Shown piece after piece: positions 7,486 to 15,933 of a stretch of DNA of 30,648 nucleotides. The translations under genes and the position numbers were made by a program. This DNA is from SVTX01 sp045585895. GTDB lineage: Bacteria; Bacillota; Clostridia; Oscillospirales; CAG-272. The DNA lies in contig JAZMZI010000069.1 of the NCBI GenBank assembly GCA_045585895.1, positions 1 to 30,648 on the forward strand, in the 5' to 3' direction. Under the pieces are notes generated by a model. The model had not been told where the DNA came from and did no database searches. It saw only the letters and a list, made by a program, of their open reading frames with translations. Positions within the stretch are counted from its first letter, which is position 1. Each line of letters opens with the position of its first letter.

Positions 7486-8673
7486 ATGGATATTAGATAT
7501 TTGTTACTGACGCTTCTTCTACTCAGCGTTATGGTAGTAATTCACGAGCTTGGACACTTTCTGTTCGCAAAGCTGTTTCACGTTACCGTTCTTGAGTTTT
7601 CAATAGGAATGGGGCCTGCAATATTTACTACCGCCAAAAAGAAAAAAGCGAATAAAGACAACGGAGGAGAGATCGGAGATACCTTCCGCTCGGATTCGTT
7701 GGATAGATCCGAAACGAGCGAGGTTTCAGTACAAGAACCGACCGAAAATAACGGCGAGAACGATAATATTCCGCAAAAAACGGTTTTCAGCATAAGAGCT
7801 TTTCCAATCGGCGGATACGTGCGAATGGCGGGAGAGGACGAAGCCTCAGACGACGCTAACGCTTTCTGCAACAAAGCAGTTTGGAAAAGGTTTATCATAA
7901 CCGTCGCAGGAGCGGTAATGAATATATTACTGGGAATTCTCTGTATGTTTGCGCTCGTAGGTATGGAAGCAATTCCCGAAAACGGGGAACAGCCGTTACT
8001 TGCGTCGAACGTCGTTGCGGGCTTTCAAGAAGGCTCCACTTCCGACAAATGCGAGAATCCGATCATGGTCGGAGATAAGATCATCAAGGTAGACGGAGTT
8101 CTCGTGCACACGGGAAACGAATTGGTATACGAGATAATGAACAGCGGCTATGAACCCGTAGATCTTGTAGTCGTGAGAAACGGTGAGCAAATTCTTCTTG
8201 AGGACGTTACGTTCCCGACGTCCGAAACCGCGGGCGCCGTTTTCGGCAACTATGATTTTATAATCTACGGAGAACAGGTCACCTTCACCTCGGTTCTCAA
8301 ACACGCGTTTTTCAGATCTTTTTCGACTATAAAGGTGATCACCGACAGTTTGAAGGATCTGGTTACGGGACGTTACGGAGCTGAAGCGGTTTCGGGTCCC
8401 GTAGGAATGGCAGACGCGGTTGAAGATGCCGTGAAATCAGGTTCTTACTCGCTTTTATATCTGTTTACGCTTATCACGATGAATCTCGGCGTCTTCAATC
8501 TGTTACCCCTGCCTGCGCTTGACGGCGGAAGGATCATTTTTCTGATAATTGAAGCAATAAGACGAAAGCCCGTCAAAAAAGAGATCGAAGGGATGATAAA
8601 TACCGCAGGTCTTCTTGCGCTTCTGGCGCTGATGCTATTCGTAACGCTTAAGGACATTATTAATCTATTTTAA
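7486..8673 (+). CDS. rseP: Site-2 intramembrane zinc metalloprotease (RseP/RasP family)
   Basis: This membrane-embedded protease typically degrades anti-sigma factors, cleaved signal peptides and cell-division proteins. The zinc motif HELGHFLFAK is in the first membrane helix (residues ~20-29). A PDZ domain follows at ~165-240 (NPIMVGDKIIKVDG...). The C-terminal helix carries NLLPLPALDGGRI (~338-350), which supplies the third zinc ligand. It is 395 residues long, somewhat longer than the ~350-430 range centre, because of a polar, charged insertion at ~51-100 with KKKKANKDNGGE and acidic stretches. The ATG at 7486 follows CGGAG. It sits 18 nt after dxr, as in many Firmicutes. Confidence 0.94.
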   Translation: MDIRYLLLTLLLLSVMVVIHELGHFLFAKLFHVTVLEFSIGMGPAIFTTAKKKKANKDNGGEIGDTFRSDSLDRSETSEVSVQEPTENNGENDNIPQKTVFSIRAFPIGGYVRMAGEDEASDDANAFCNKAVWKRFIITVAGAVMNILLGILCMFALVGMEAIPENGEQPLLASNVVAGFQEGSTSDKCENPIMVGDKIIKVDGVLVHTGNELVYEIMNSGYEPVDLVVVRNGEQILLEDVTFPTSETAGAVFGNYDFIIYGEQVTFTSVLKHAFFRSFSTIKVITDSLKDLVTGRYGAEAVSGPVGMADAVEDAVKSGSYSLLYLFTLITMNLGVFNLLPLPALDGGRIIFLIIEAIRRKPVKKEIEGMINTAGLLALLALMLFVTLKDIINLF

Positions 8674-8684
8674 AGGGATCTACC

Positions 8685-9779
8685 ATGATTTATAATAATA
8701 TAAGACGTAAAACCAGACAAATAAACGTAGGCGGTGTAAAGATCGGCGGTGATAGCAAGATCGCCGTTCAGTCAATGACCAATACCGACACCAAAGACGC
8801 CTCCGCTACGCTTGAACAGATCAAAAAGCTTTCAAGCGCGGGTTGTGATATCGTAAGAATCACCGTTCCCGACGAGGAAGCGGCTGAAACCGTAAGGATC
8901 ATAAAAGAATCGGGTATCCGCACCCCAATAGTTGCGGATATCCACTTTGATTACCGCGCCGCTCTTAAATCTGCCGAATACGGTGTCGATAAAATAAGAA
9001 TAAACCCCGGGAATATCGGCGACGAGGATAGAGTTAAGGCTGTGGTTGATGCTTGCAAGGCAAGAAATATTCCCATCAGAATAGGTGTCAACAGCGGCTC
9101 TGTTGAAAAGCACATTCTTGCTAAATATGGCGCCCCCACCCCCGAAGCGCTCTGCGAAAGCGCGCTCTATCACGCATCTATCCTTGAAAAATACGACTTT
9201 TACGATACGGCTATCTCGATAAAGTCTTCCGACGTTTCCTCAATGATAAAGGCTAACAGATTAGTCGCTGAGCGTTGCGACTACCCTATACATATAGGAG
9301 TTACCGAGGCAGGCGACGCAAGACGCGGAACCATCAAGAGTGCCATCGGTATCGGCGCACTTCTTTGCGACGGAATCGGAGATACGCTTCGCGTCTCCCT
9401 TACCGCTGATCCCGTAAACGAAGTAGGTGCAGCAAAGGATATGCTTAACGCCCTCAATATTGAAGGACAGTGCGGAATGAATATAGTAAGCTGCCCGACT
9501 TGCGGAAGAACAAAGATAGATCTTATATCCTTGTCTGCTCGTTTTGAAGAAGCGATAGTCTCCGAAGGACTTAACGACCTACCTATTACCGTAGCTCTTA
9601 TGGGATGTATAGTAAACGGCCCCGGTGAAGCTCACGAGGCAGATATAGGAATTGCCGGCGGACGCGGCGAAGCTCTGCTTTTTGCTCACGGACAAACCAT
9701 AGGCAAGATCAAGGAAGACGAGATCATCCCAACTTTAATAAAAGAAATCAAAAAAATCAAGGAAGAAAAGTTTTCTTAA
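8685..9779 (+). CDS. ispG: (E)-4-hydroxy-3-methylbut-2-enyl diphosphate synthase
   Basis: IspG is the 4Fe-4S enzyme that reduces MEcPP to HMBPP in the MEP pathway. The TIM-barrel half shows VQSMTNTDTKD (residues ~27-37), VADIHFDY (~84-91) and IRINPGNIG (~104-112). The C-terminal half carries the cluster cysteines in CPTCGRTKIDL (~270-280) and MGCIVNGPGEA (~305-315). The length of 364 residues is typical for the two-domain bacterial form. The ATG at 8685 has AAAGGG upstream and lies 12 nt after rseP. Only 3 nt separate its stop from the polC start, so the two are probably translationally coupled. Confidence 0.97.
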   Translation: MIYNNIRRKTRQINVGGVKIGGDSKIAVQSMTNTDTKDASATLEQIKKLSSAGCDIVRITVPDEEAAETVRIIKESGIRTPIVADIHFDYRAALKSAEYGVDKIRINPGNIGDEDRVKAVVDACKARNIPIRIGVNSGSVEKHILAKYGAPTPEALCESALYHASILEKYDFYDTAISIKSSDVSSMIKANRLVAERCDYPIHIGVTEAGDARRGTIKSAIGIGALLCDGIGDTLRVSLTADPVNEVGAAKDMLNALNIEGQCGMNIVSCPTCGRTKIDLISLSARFEEAIVSEGLNDLPITVALMGCIVNGPGEAHEADIGIAGGRGEALLFAHGQTIGKIKEDEIIPTLIKEIKKIKEEKFS

Positions 9780-9782
9780 ATT

Positions 9783-12700
9783 ATGGCAAAGACGTTTTTA
9801 CAGATCTTCGAAAAATATAAAGCCGACGAGCGCGGCGAAGAAATACTGAACCGCGCTCAAAATATAAAAATTCAGGCCGACAAAGCAAACAGAATTTTGC
9901 AGGTGTCGGCCGATTTTCCCATACTTATCAATAAAGAGACTCTTTATAAGATCGAAGCAGATATTGCAAAGGCATACCAACTCGCTTGGGTCAAAATAAT
10001 GCCTCACTATCCCGAAGCTCTTTTTACCGACGCTTATATCCCCGAGCTTTTAAAAGAGACTGAGCGCATCGGTATCGTTGCAATGGGATTTTTCAACAAA
10101 TACAGATATAATCTTGAAAACAATACTTTAAATATAGAAATACCCTTTACGGAAAACGGAGTGAGACTTCTTTATGACGGAAGAACTCCCGCGGTTATGC
10201 AGGGAATAATTCTATCGGAATTCGGAATAAACGTAAAGGTAAATATAGTTCATACAAACGACGAGATCTTCCTTGCAAGCAATAATTCTCTTGAAAAATA
10301 CATAGAAGAATTTGACAAAAGAATGGCAGAGGAAGCCAAAGTATACGAAGCGAGGATGGCGCAAAGGCTTACGTCCACACCTCCGTCCGAGGAAGAAGCC
10401 AATATGCTGCCGAGAAAAACTACACTGTTTGACGAAAACGCCGTTGCAACTATTGAGAACGGAATATGTACAATCGGAAAGGGAACCTTTGATATCTCTT
10501 CCCCCGAATACGTGTACGGAGAACCTTTTTCAATTACTCCGATCTCCATTTCCGATATAGACAAACCTCAAAGAAACGCAGTAATCGTTGGAACCGTTTT
10601 CGACTATGCGCAAGAGCCAAGCCGTTCAGGCGACAAAATGAATATTACCTTCTCGATCAGTGACGGCAACTCATCGGTCGAGGTAAAATGCTTTGCTACC
10701 CTTGAAGACGCAGACGAAATCGCCGCTAACGTAAAAAACGGCGCAGTTCTTGCCCTTAAAGGATACGCCAAGAAAGAAATGCGCAAGGACAGAACGGAAG
10801 GCACGGATTTTCAGTTTTTCTTTAACAATATTGCAAAGATAAAGAAGCTGGGCAGAGTAGATAACGCTCCCGTTAAGCGTGTTGAGCTTCATCTTCACAC
10901 GCAGATGTCCCATATGGATGCCCTCATTCCGCCCGACGTAGCGGTAAAACAGGCAAAGGCTTGGGGACATCCCGCCGTAGCGATTACAGACCACGGAACC
11001 GTACAGGGATATCAGGACGCTATGCTGGCGTCCGAGAAGATCGGTCAGAAAGTCATTTACGGAGTCGAAGCATACTTCGTTAACGACACCGCAGGCGCAC
11101 TTTACGGCAATTACAATGAAGATTATGACGCTGAAACCATCGTATTTGACATTGAGACTACGGGTCTTTCGGTTAAAAACTGCAAAATAACCGAAATTGG
11201 CGCGGTCAAGGTTAAAAACGGAGAGGTTACCGACACCTTTAATACCTTTGTAAATCCTGAAATGCCTATCCCCGAGGAGATCGTTGAGCTTACGGGAATT
11301 ACGGACGAAATGGTGGCTGATGCACCAAGCGTCAGAGACGCTCTTGAAGCATTTTTCGATTTTATAGGTGATAGAGACAGCGAAAACAAAAAGCTTCTCG
11401 TCGCACATAACGCAAGCTTTGATATGGGCTTTATACGCTATGCGGCTGAAGAGTGCGGTCTCGAGTTTAAAAATCCCTATCTTGATACCGTCGCGCTGTC
11501 GAGATACATAAATCCCGACCTCAAAAAGCACAAGCTTGATATTCTCGCAGAGCATTACGGTCTCGGCGACTTCAATCACCACAGGGCCTGTGACGATGCT
11601 GCAATGCTTGCGGCTATCTACGTAAAAATGATAGCTTCTATGAGAGAACAAGACATCAAGAGCTTTGAACAGCTTAAGCGCGATATGAGTGCAAATTCCA
11701 ACCCGCTTAACCTTAAATCTTACCACCAGATAATCCTTGTCAAGAATAAGGTGGGTCTTAAAAATCTCTACAAGCTCATTTCTTACGGTTTTCTCAAGTA
11801 TTACAAGCGTCACCCCCGCATACCAAAAACCGAGCTTGAAAAGCACCGCGAAGGTCTTATAATCGGTTCTGCGTGTGAAGCGGGAGAGCTATTTACCGCA
11901 ATACTTGAGAATCGCCCCGAAGCCGAGATCGAGGAAATAGTCAATTTCTACGACTACCTTGAAATTCAGCCTATATCCAACAACCGTTTCCTTATAAGGG
12001 AAGAAAAGGCAAAGGACGAGGAAGATCTCCGAAACTTTAACCGAAAGATAGTCGAGCTTGGCGAAAAGTATAACAAACCCGTTGTAGCAACCTGTGATGC
12101 CCACTTCTTGAACGACGAGGACGAGCTTTACAGAAAGATACTGCTTGCGGGTCAAAAATTCAAGGATTATGACTCGGAATCACACCTCTATTACCGCACA
12201 ACCGAAGAAATGCTTGAAGAATTCTCTTACCTCGGAGAAGAAAAAGCATACGAGGTAGTCGTAACCAACACCAATATGATCAACGATATGATAGACTCGG
12301 ATATCCGTCCTTTCCCCAAGGGAACCTTTACTCCCGGAATGGAAGGAGCGGAGGAGGATCTAACGAGAATTTGCTACGAGAGAGCAAAATCCATGTACGG
12401 CGACCCTCTACCCGAGATAGTTGAGCAGAGACTTGACAAGGAACTTACTTCCATTATCAAAAACGGTTTTGCGGTGCTTTATATGATAGCGCAGAAGCTG
12501 GTTTGGTACAGTGAACAGCAGGGATATCTCGTAGGCTCACGAGGCTCGGTAGGTTCGTCGTTCGTAGCTTCAATGGCGGGTATCTCCGAGGTTAACCCTC
12601 TGCCGCCCCACTATTGGTGTCCTAACTGTCAATATAACGATTTCTCCAACCCCGATAAAGCAGGTTCGGGATTCGACCTTCCCGACAGAAACTGTCCGAA

Positions 12701-14213
12701 GTGCGGTCATAAGCTTAAAGCAGACGGACATCACATTCCTTTCGAGACCTTCCTCGGATTCTACGGTGATAAATCTCCCGATATCGACCTGAACTTCTCA
12801 GGCGAGGTTCAGGGTAAAGTCCACAAATACACCGAGGAGCTTTTCGGCGCTGAAAACGTTTTCCGTGCAGGCACCATAGGTACGCTTGCCGATAAGACCG
12901 CTTACGGATACGTTATGAAATTCCTTGAGGAAAAGGGAATAAGTCTCCCAAGAGCCGAAGTCAACAGAATAGTATCAAACTGCGTTGGCGTAAAGCGCTC
13001 AACGGGTCAGCATCCCGGAGGAATCGTCGTTGTTCCCAAGGAATATGAGATATACGATTTCTGTCCCGTTCAGCACCCCGCAGACGATCCGACGTCCGAT
13101 ATCGTCACCACGCATTTCACATTTGAGTATCTTCACGACACGCTCCTAAAGCTTGACGAGCTGGGACACGATATGCCGACCAAATATAAGTATCTTGAAA
13201 AGTATTCGGGAAACACGAACGTTATGGACGTTCCCATGAACGACAAGTCGGTTTACGAGCTGTTTTTGTCTACCAAATCCCTTGGAGTTACCCCCGACGA
13301 TCTTTTGGGATGTACTCTCGGCACGTACGGTCTTCCCGAATTCGGCACTCGATTCGTTATAAAGATGGTTGAGGAAGCAAAGCCCAAATCCTTCTCCGAC
13401 CTTTTGCAGATCTCGGGACTTTCCCACGGCACCGACGTTTGGACGGGCAACGCTCAAGACCTTATAAACCAAGGAATATGTAATATTTCAAACGTTATAG
13501 GATGTCGAGACAACATAATGAACGACCTTATCGCCTACGGCGTTGAGAAATCTCACGCATTTAAGATAATGGAGTCGGTCAGAAAGGGTAAAGGACTTAC
13601 CCCCGAATGGGAAGAAGAAATGGTTGCCGCGGGCGTTCCCGATTGGTATATCGGCTCATGTAAGAAGATTAAATACATGTTCCCGAAGGCGCACGCGGCG
13701 GCATACGTTATGTCGGCGATCCGTCTCGGCTGGTATAAGGTACATATCCCCATAGCCTTCTATTGTGCTATGTTTACCGTTGCTCCGGGCGGATTCGACG
13801 CCGAAATAGTTATGGGCGGCAAGAGCAAGGTCGTAGCTACTATCAGAGACATCGAGCAGAGAACCAAGGAGAAGAAAGAGGTCACTCCCAAGGAGCAAGC
13901 AAGTATCCCCACGCTTCAGCTCATAAACGAAGCTATGGCGAGAGGGATCAAGTTCCTACCCATAAATATCATCAAGTCCGAATCTTCGGCATTCGTGCCC
14001 GAAAACGGCGCTATTCGTATGCCATTCTCGGCGCTTGGCGGTCTGGGTGAAAATGCGGCAGCGAATATCGTTGCGGCAAGAAACGAGGAACCTTTCTTCT
14101 CCGTAGAGGATCTTCAGATAAGAGCAAAGCTCACAAAATCCGTCATTGAGGTGCTTCGCAACAACAAGGTATTGGAAGGACTTGACGAAACCGACCAGTT
14201 AAGCTTTTTCTGA
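9783..14213 (+). CDS. polC: DNA polymerase III alpha subunit, Gram-positive PolC type
   Basis: This is the replicative polymerase of low-GC Gram-positives with built-in proofreading, 1476 residues (family about 1430-1450). Domains in order are an N-terminal region, an OB-fold at ~260-355, and the first part of a PHP domain (VELHLHTQMSHMDA, ~367). Then comes a DEDDh exonuclease inserted in PHP (FDIETTGL ~455, HNASFDMGF ~541, HHRACDDAAM ~600) and the rest of PHP with VVATCDAHFL. The palm has GSRGSVGSSF (~918), a four-cysteine zinc site CPNC/CPKC (~946 and ~971) and the catalytic DIDLNFSGE (~1000). Helix-hairpin-helix and C-terminal segments close the protein. All key residues are intact. It is the last gene of the operon, and a large inverted-repeat element follows. 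Confidence 0.98.
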   Translation: MAKTFLQIFEKYKADERGEEILNRAQNIKIQADKANRILQVSADFPILINKETLYKIEADIAKAYQLAWVKIMPHYPEALFTDAYIPELLKETERIGIVAMGFFNKYRYNLENNTLNIEIPFTENGVRLLYDGRTPAVMQGIILSEFGINVKVNIVHTNDEIFLASNNSLEKYIEEFDKRMAEEAKVYEARMAQRLTSTPPSEEEANMLPRKTTLFDENAVATIENGICTIGKGTFDISSPEYVYGEPFSITPISISDIDKPQRNAVIVGTVFDYAQEPSRSGDKMNITFSISDGNSSVEVKCFATLEDADEIAANVKNGAVLALKGYAKKEMRKDRTEGTDFQFFFNNIAKIKKLGRVDNAPVKRVELHLHTQMSHMDALIPPDVAVKQAKAWGHPAVAITDHGTVQGYQDAMLASEKIGQKVIYGVEAYFVNDTAGALYGNYNEDYDAETIVFDIETTGLSVKNCKITEIGAVKVKNGEVTDTFNTFVNPEMPIPEEIVELTGITDEMVADAPSVRDALEAFFDFIGDRDSENKKLLVAHNASFDMGFIRYAAEECGLEFKNPYLDTVALSRYINPDLKKHKLDILAEHYGLGDFNHHRACDDAAMLAAIYVKMIASMREQDIKSFEQLKRDMSANSNPLNLKSYHQIILVKNKVGLKNLYKLISYGFLKYYKRHPRIPKTELEKHREGLIIGSACEAGELFTAILENRPEAEIEEIVNFYDYLEIQPISNNRFLIREEKAKDEEDLRNFNRKIVELGEKYNKPVVATCDAHFLNDEDELYRKILLAGQKFKDYDSESHLYYRTTEEMLEEFSYLGEEKAYEVVVTNTNMINDMIDSDIRPFPKGTFTPGMEGAEEDLTRICYERAKSMYGDPLPEIVEQRLDKELTSIIKNGFAVLYMIAQKLVWYSEQQGYLVGSRGSVGSSFVASMAGISEVNPLPPHYWCPNCQYNDFSNPDKAGSGFDLPDRNCPKCGHKLKADGHHIPFETFLGFYGDKSPDIDLNFSGEVQGKVHKYTEELFGAENVFRAGTIGTLADKTAYGYVMKFLEEKGISLPRAEVNRIVSNCVGVKRSTGQHPGGIVVVPKEYEIYDFCPVQHPADDPTSDIVTTHFTFEYLHDTLLKLDELGHDMPTKYKYLEKYSGNTNVMDVPMNDKSVYELFLSTKSLGVTPDDLLGCTLGTYGLPEFGTRFVIKMVEEAKPKSFSDLLQISGLSHGTDVWTGNAQDLINQGICNISNVIGCRDNIMNDLIAYGVEKSHAFKIMESVRKGKGLTPEWEEEMVAAGVPDWYIGSCKKIKYMFPKAHAAAYVMSAIRLGWYKVHIPIAFYCAMFTVAPGGFDAEIVMGGKSKVVATIRDIEQRTKEKKEVTPKEQASIPTLQLINEAMARGIKFLPINIIKSESSAFVPENGAIRMPFSALGGLGENAAANIVAARNEEPFFSVEDLQIRAKLTKSVIEVLRNNKVLEGLDETDQLSFF

Positions 14214-14231
14214 TTTGATAGTATATAACAT

Positions 14232-14461
14232 AAAAAGGGGCTGGCTCTGTTAGATGCAGAAGGCGTGGTTTGGTTCTCGTAGGCGTACAGGAGTACGCCA
14301 GAGAGCCAAAACGTGTCTAAAAAGCCACACAAAATGAGGAAATCCGCCGAAAAATCGGCGGATTTCCTCATTATAAAAGCAAAAACATTATTTTTTAGTT
14401 GAATTTTGTCTTTTCTTTTAAAAGTGGCTTTTGTTCTGCGCTAAATGAGCCAGCCCTTTTT
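14232..14461. repeat. 230-bp nested inverted-repeat element (MITE-like or compound terminator)
   Basis: The ends are near-perfect inverted repeats: AAAAAGGGGCTGGCTC (14232-14247) and GAGCCAGCCCTTTTT (14447-14461), with one extra G on the left. The repeats extend inward through TTAG-GCAGAA and TTCTGC-CTAA. Inside are a hairpin built on TTGGTTCTC/GAGAGCCAA enclosing GGCGTAC-AGGA-GTACGCC (about 14270-14309), and an outer AAAAGCCAC/GTGGCTTTT pair. The latter encloses an 18-bp perfect stem at 14333-14350/14355-14372. There is no open frame of note. It lies between the convergent ends of polC and the minus-strand ATPase, where a two-way terminator would be useful. I do not see a clear target-site duplication. 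Confidence 0.65.
14333..14372. terminator. Perfect 18-bp hairpin, probable bidirectional terminator of polC and the ATPase gene
   Basis: AATGAGGAAATCCGCCGA (14333-14350) pairs fully with 14355-14372 around an AAAA loop. The outer A-T part of the stem gives short T/A tracts on both strands. It is inside the larger inverted-repeat element. Confidence 0.5.
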
Positions 14462-14467
14462 CTTAAA

Positions 14468-15526
14468 TTAAAGCAACAGATCGGCGGTAAAATTCGACGT
14501 AAATCTATTTAACGCGCCAAAATCCATAGCGTTTTTGTATATGTCCTCAAGGAGAAAATGATACAGTCTCGCCTCACCGAGAGCGTGAAGCGCGCCGTCA
14601 AGACAATCGGAATAAAGCTTTGAAGCATAACGCAATTCTCCTCTTATTTCACGCATCCTGTCGGTGCGGACGAATCTCTTGGGATTTATGTATTTTTCAA
14701 CGTCGGAGATATCGGGTTCTTCTCCCCTCTTTCCTAAAACGAATCCTATTTTTTCACTCTCCAAAAAGATCCCGTCGGTATATCTCGGTATTACGCAATC
14801 GTAGGAAATTCGGGCAACTCCGCGGTATTTTTTCAAAGCTCCTAAAAGTGCGTCCGTAAACCACTGCCCGACACCGTAAAATTCGCCTATATGGTAAAGT
14901 CTGTCGGAATTTTTATCGATGGAGCCGAGCCGTTTCGCGCCCGTCATACCAACCGCCCCCGTAAGCGCGGGGATTGTTTTCAGCTCTCCCTCATCTAACT
15001 CCAAAGACCTTGCAAGACGGATGGCGGCGGCTTGGAGCTTATCAAAATCGGTCGCCTTTCTCAAAAGCGAATCTGTAACCGCCCTCAGATTTCCGCAGGA
15101 GCGAAGATAGGAATACGCACGCTTATAGGCGGCGCTTTTTTTGTTTGAGAGGGCAAATATCTCGTTTTTTTGCTCCCTCAGCACCTCCGAATTCCAGAAA
15201 GAGCCGAAGTTTATTATTTCCTCACGCGCTCCCGGCTGACTTGGCTCCCAAACGTGAGGAGCGGTGCCGTCAACGACCCCGATATTGCCGTTTGTGCCCA
15301 AAATGAGTATTCCGTCAAGAGAAGACGGGTCGGACGAGCAAAAATAATACTCCACGCATCCGCCCGCGCCCTCTGCCGCGGCGGCGCATTTCCTCATAAA
15401 GCCCGATTTTCCCGTACCCGGTCCGCCTTTTATCACGTATACTCTATCCGCTCTTTCGAATACTTCACTAAAATAGCTTTTAAATCCCTCCGACGAGTTT
15501 GACGAGGCAAAATATTGATGTTGCAT
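14468..15526 (-). CDS. P-loop ATPase of unknown function (PRK06851-like)
   Basis: The 352-residue protein begins MQHQYFASSNSSEGFKSYF and has a Walker A motif GGPGTGKS at residues 34-41, then YYFCSSDPSSLDGILI and VVDGTAPHVWEP. These are characteristic of a clostridial family of uncharacterised P-loop ATPases (PRK06851-type, from memory). The start is the ATG at 15526 because AAAGGA lies 10 nt upstream; the longer frame to 15691 has no support. Relatives consist of two tandem P-loop halves. Here the second half (from ~residue 205) keeps an echo, ISYDCVIPRYTDGIFLESEKIGFVLG, but no second Walker A is visible. The biological role is unknown. It stands alone on the minus strand, divergent from the structured RNA. 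Confidence 0.8.
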   Translation of the reverse strand: MQHQYFASSNSSEGFKSYFSEVFERADRVYVIKGGPGTGKSGFMRKCAAAAEGAGGCVEYYFCSSDPSSLDGILILGTNGNIGVVDGTAPHVWEPSQPGAREEIINFGSFWNSEVLREQKNEIFALSNKKSAAYKRAYSYLRSCGNLRAVTDSLLRKATDFDKLQAAAIRLARSLELDEGELKTIPALTGAVGMTGAKRLGSIDKNSDRLYHIGEFYGVGQWFTDALLGALKKYRGVARISYDCVIPRYTDGIFLESEKIGFVLGKRGEEPDISDVEKYINPKRFVRTDRMREIRGELRYASKLYSDCLDGALHALGEARLYHFLLEDIYKNAMDFGALNRFTSNFTADLLL

Positions 15527-15651
15527 AGAAAAATAATCCTTTCTGCCTTTTTCTATACATTCTATGCAAAGAAATGCTTGTTTGTTTGCAATATTGAAAA
15601 AATTCAAGGAATGAGGAATTCTAATTTTCATCCAAAAATTTTTTGTGAGTA

Positions 15652-15680
15652 TTGACAAAAAAGAAAAACTATGATAGAAT
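15652..15680 (+). promoter_or_regulatory. Strong SigA-type promoter for the structured RNA
   Basis: A perfect -35 TTGACA (15652-15657), a 17-nt spacer and TAGAAT (15675-15680) are present. Transcription would begin at about 15687, which is exactly the first base of the closing stem of the RNA described next. Confidence 0.8.
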
Positions 15681-15686
15681 AAATGT

Positions 15687-15906
15687 GCCAAACTAACTTA
15701 ATATACGTGGAAATACGGGTGTACTATCTTTATTTTTAGGGATAGCTGGACTCTTTTTTGACTATACTACTTTTATTGGTGAATTTGATAAAATGCAAAT
15801 TCCTCTTCCGATGATTGTAGTATGTTACACTCTTTTCACGTAAGGTTAGTTTGGCGACTATCGGAGTTTGCGTTTTTGTGCGCTTGCTTTGGTAGGCGCA
15901 CTTTTT
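15687..15906 (+). ncRNA. Candidate structured small RNA (6S-like rod) or leader RNA
   Basis: The predicted transcript starts with GCCAAACTAAC (15687-15697), which pairs perfectly with GTTAGTTTGGC (15845-15855), giving a 169-nt closed structure. Further in are TACGTG/CACGTA, GGGTGTA/TACACTC, ATACTAC/GTAGTAT, a weak ATTGG/CCGAT helix and an apical GAATTTG/CAAATTC hairpin, so it forms one long rod. A large one-sided bulge at 15724-15762 contains a small CTATC/GATAG hairpin. GATAG could instead pair with CTATC at 15858-15862 just outside the rod, as a pseudoknot or switch. A terminator follows at 15878-15906. The rod with an internal bubble and its own promoter and terminator resembles 6S RNA, but the asymmetry of the bubble is atypical. 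A cis-acting leader of the LRR gene is the alternative. Confidence 0.55.
15878..15906 (+). terminator. Terminator of the structured RNA, upstream of the LRR gene
   Basis: GTGCGC (15878-15883) pairs with GCGCAC (15896-15901), extendable by wobble pairs, and five T follow (15902-15906). It ends 14 nt before the ribosome site of the LRR gene, so it either ends the small RNA or works as an attenuator for that gene. Confidence 0.75.
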
Positions 15907-15933
15907 ATTTTTCATTATAAAGGAGAAAGAACA

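Noticed and set aside
10671..11846. 391-codon minus-strand frame opposite polC
   Set aside because: It is a shadow of the exonuclease and PHP region of polC, with no start signals or domain.
15527..15691. N-terminal extension of the P-loop ATPase to 15691
   Set aside because: It has no ribosome site, an AT-rich non-conserved sequence, and overlaps the divergent promoter. The ATG at 15526 has AAAGGA.
15868..15933. Upstream start for the LRR lipoprotein at 15868
   Set aside because: The extension crosses the terminator hairpin and would spoil the lipoprotein signal peptide.
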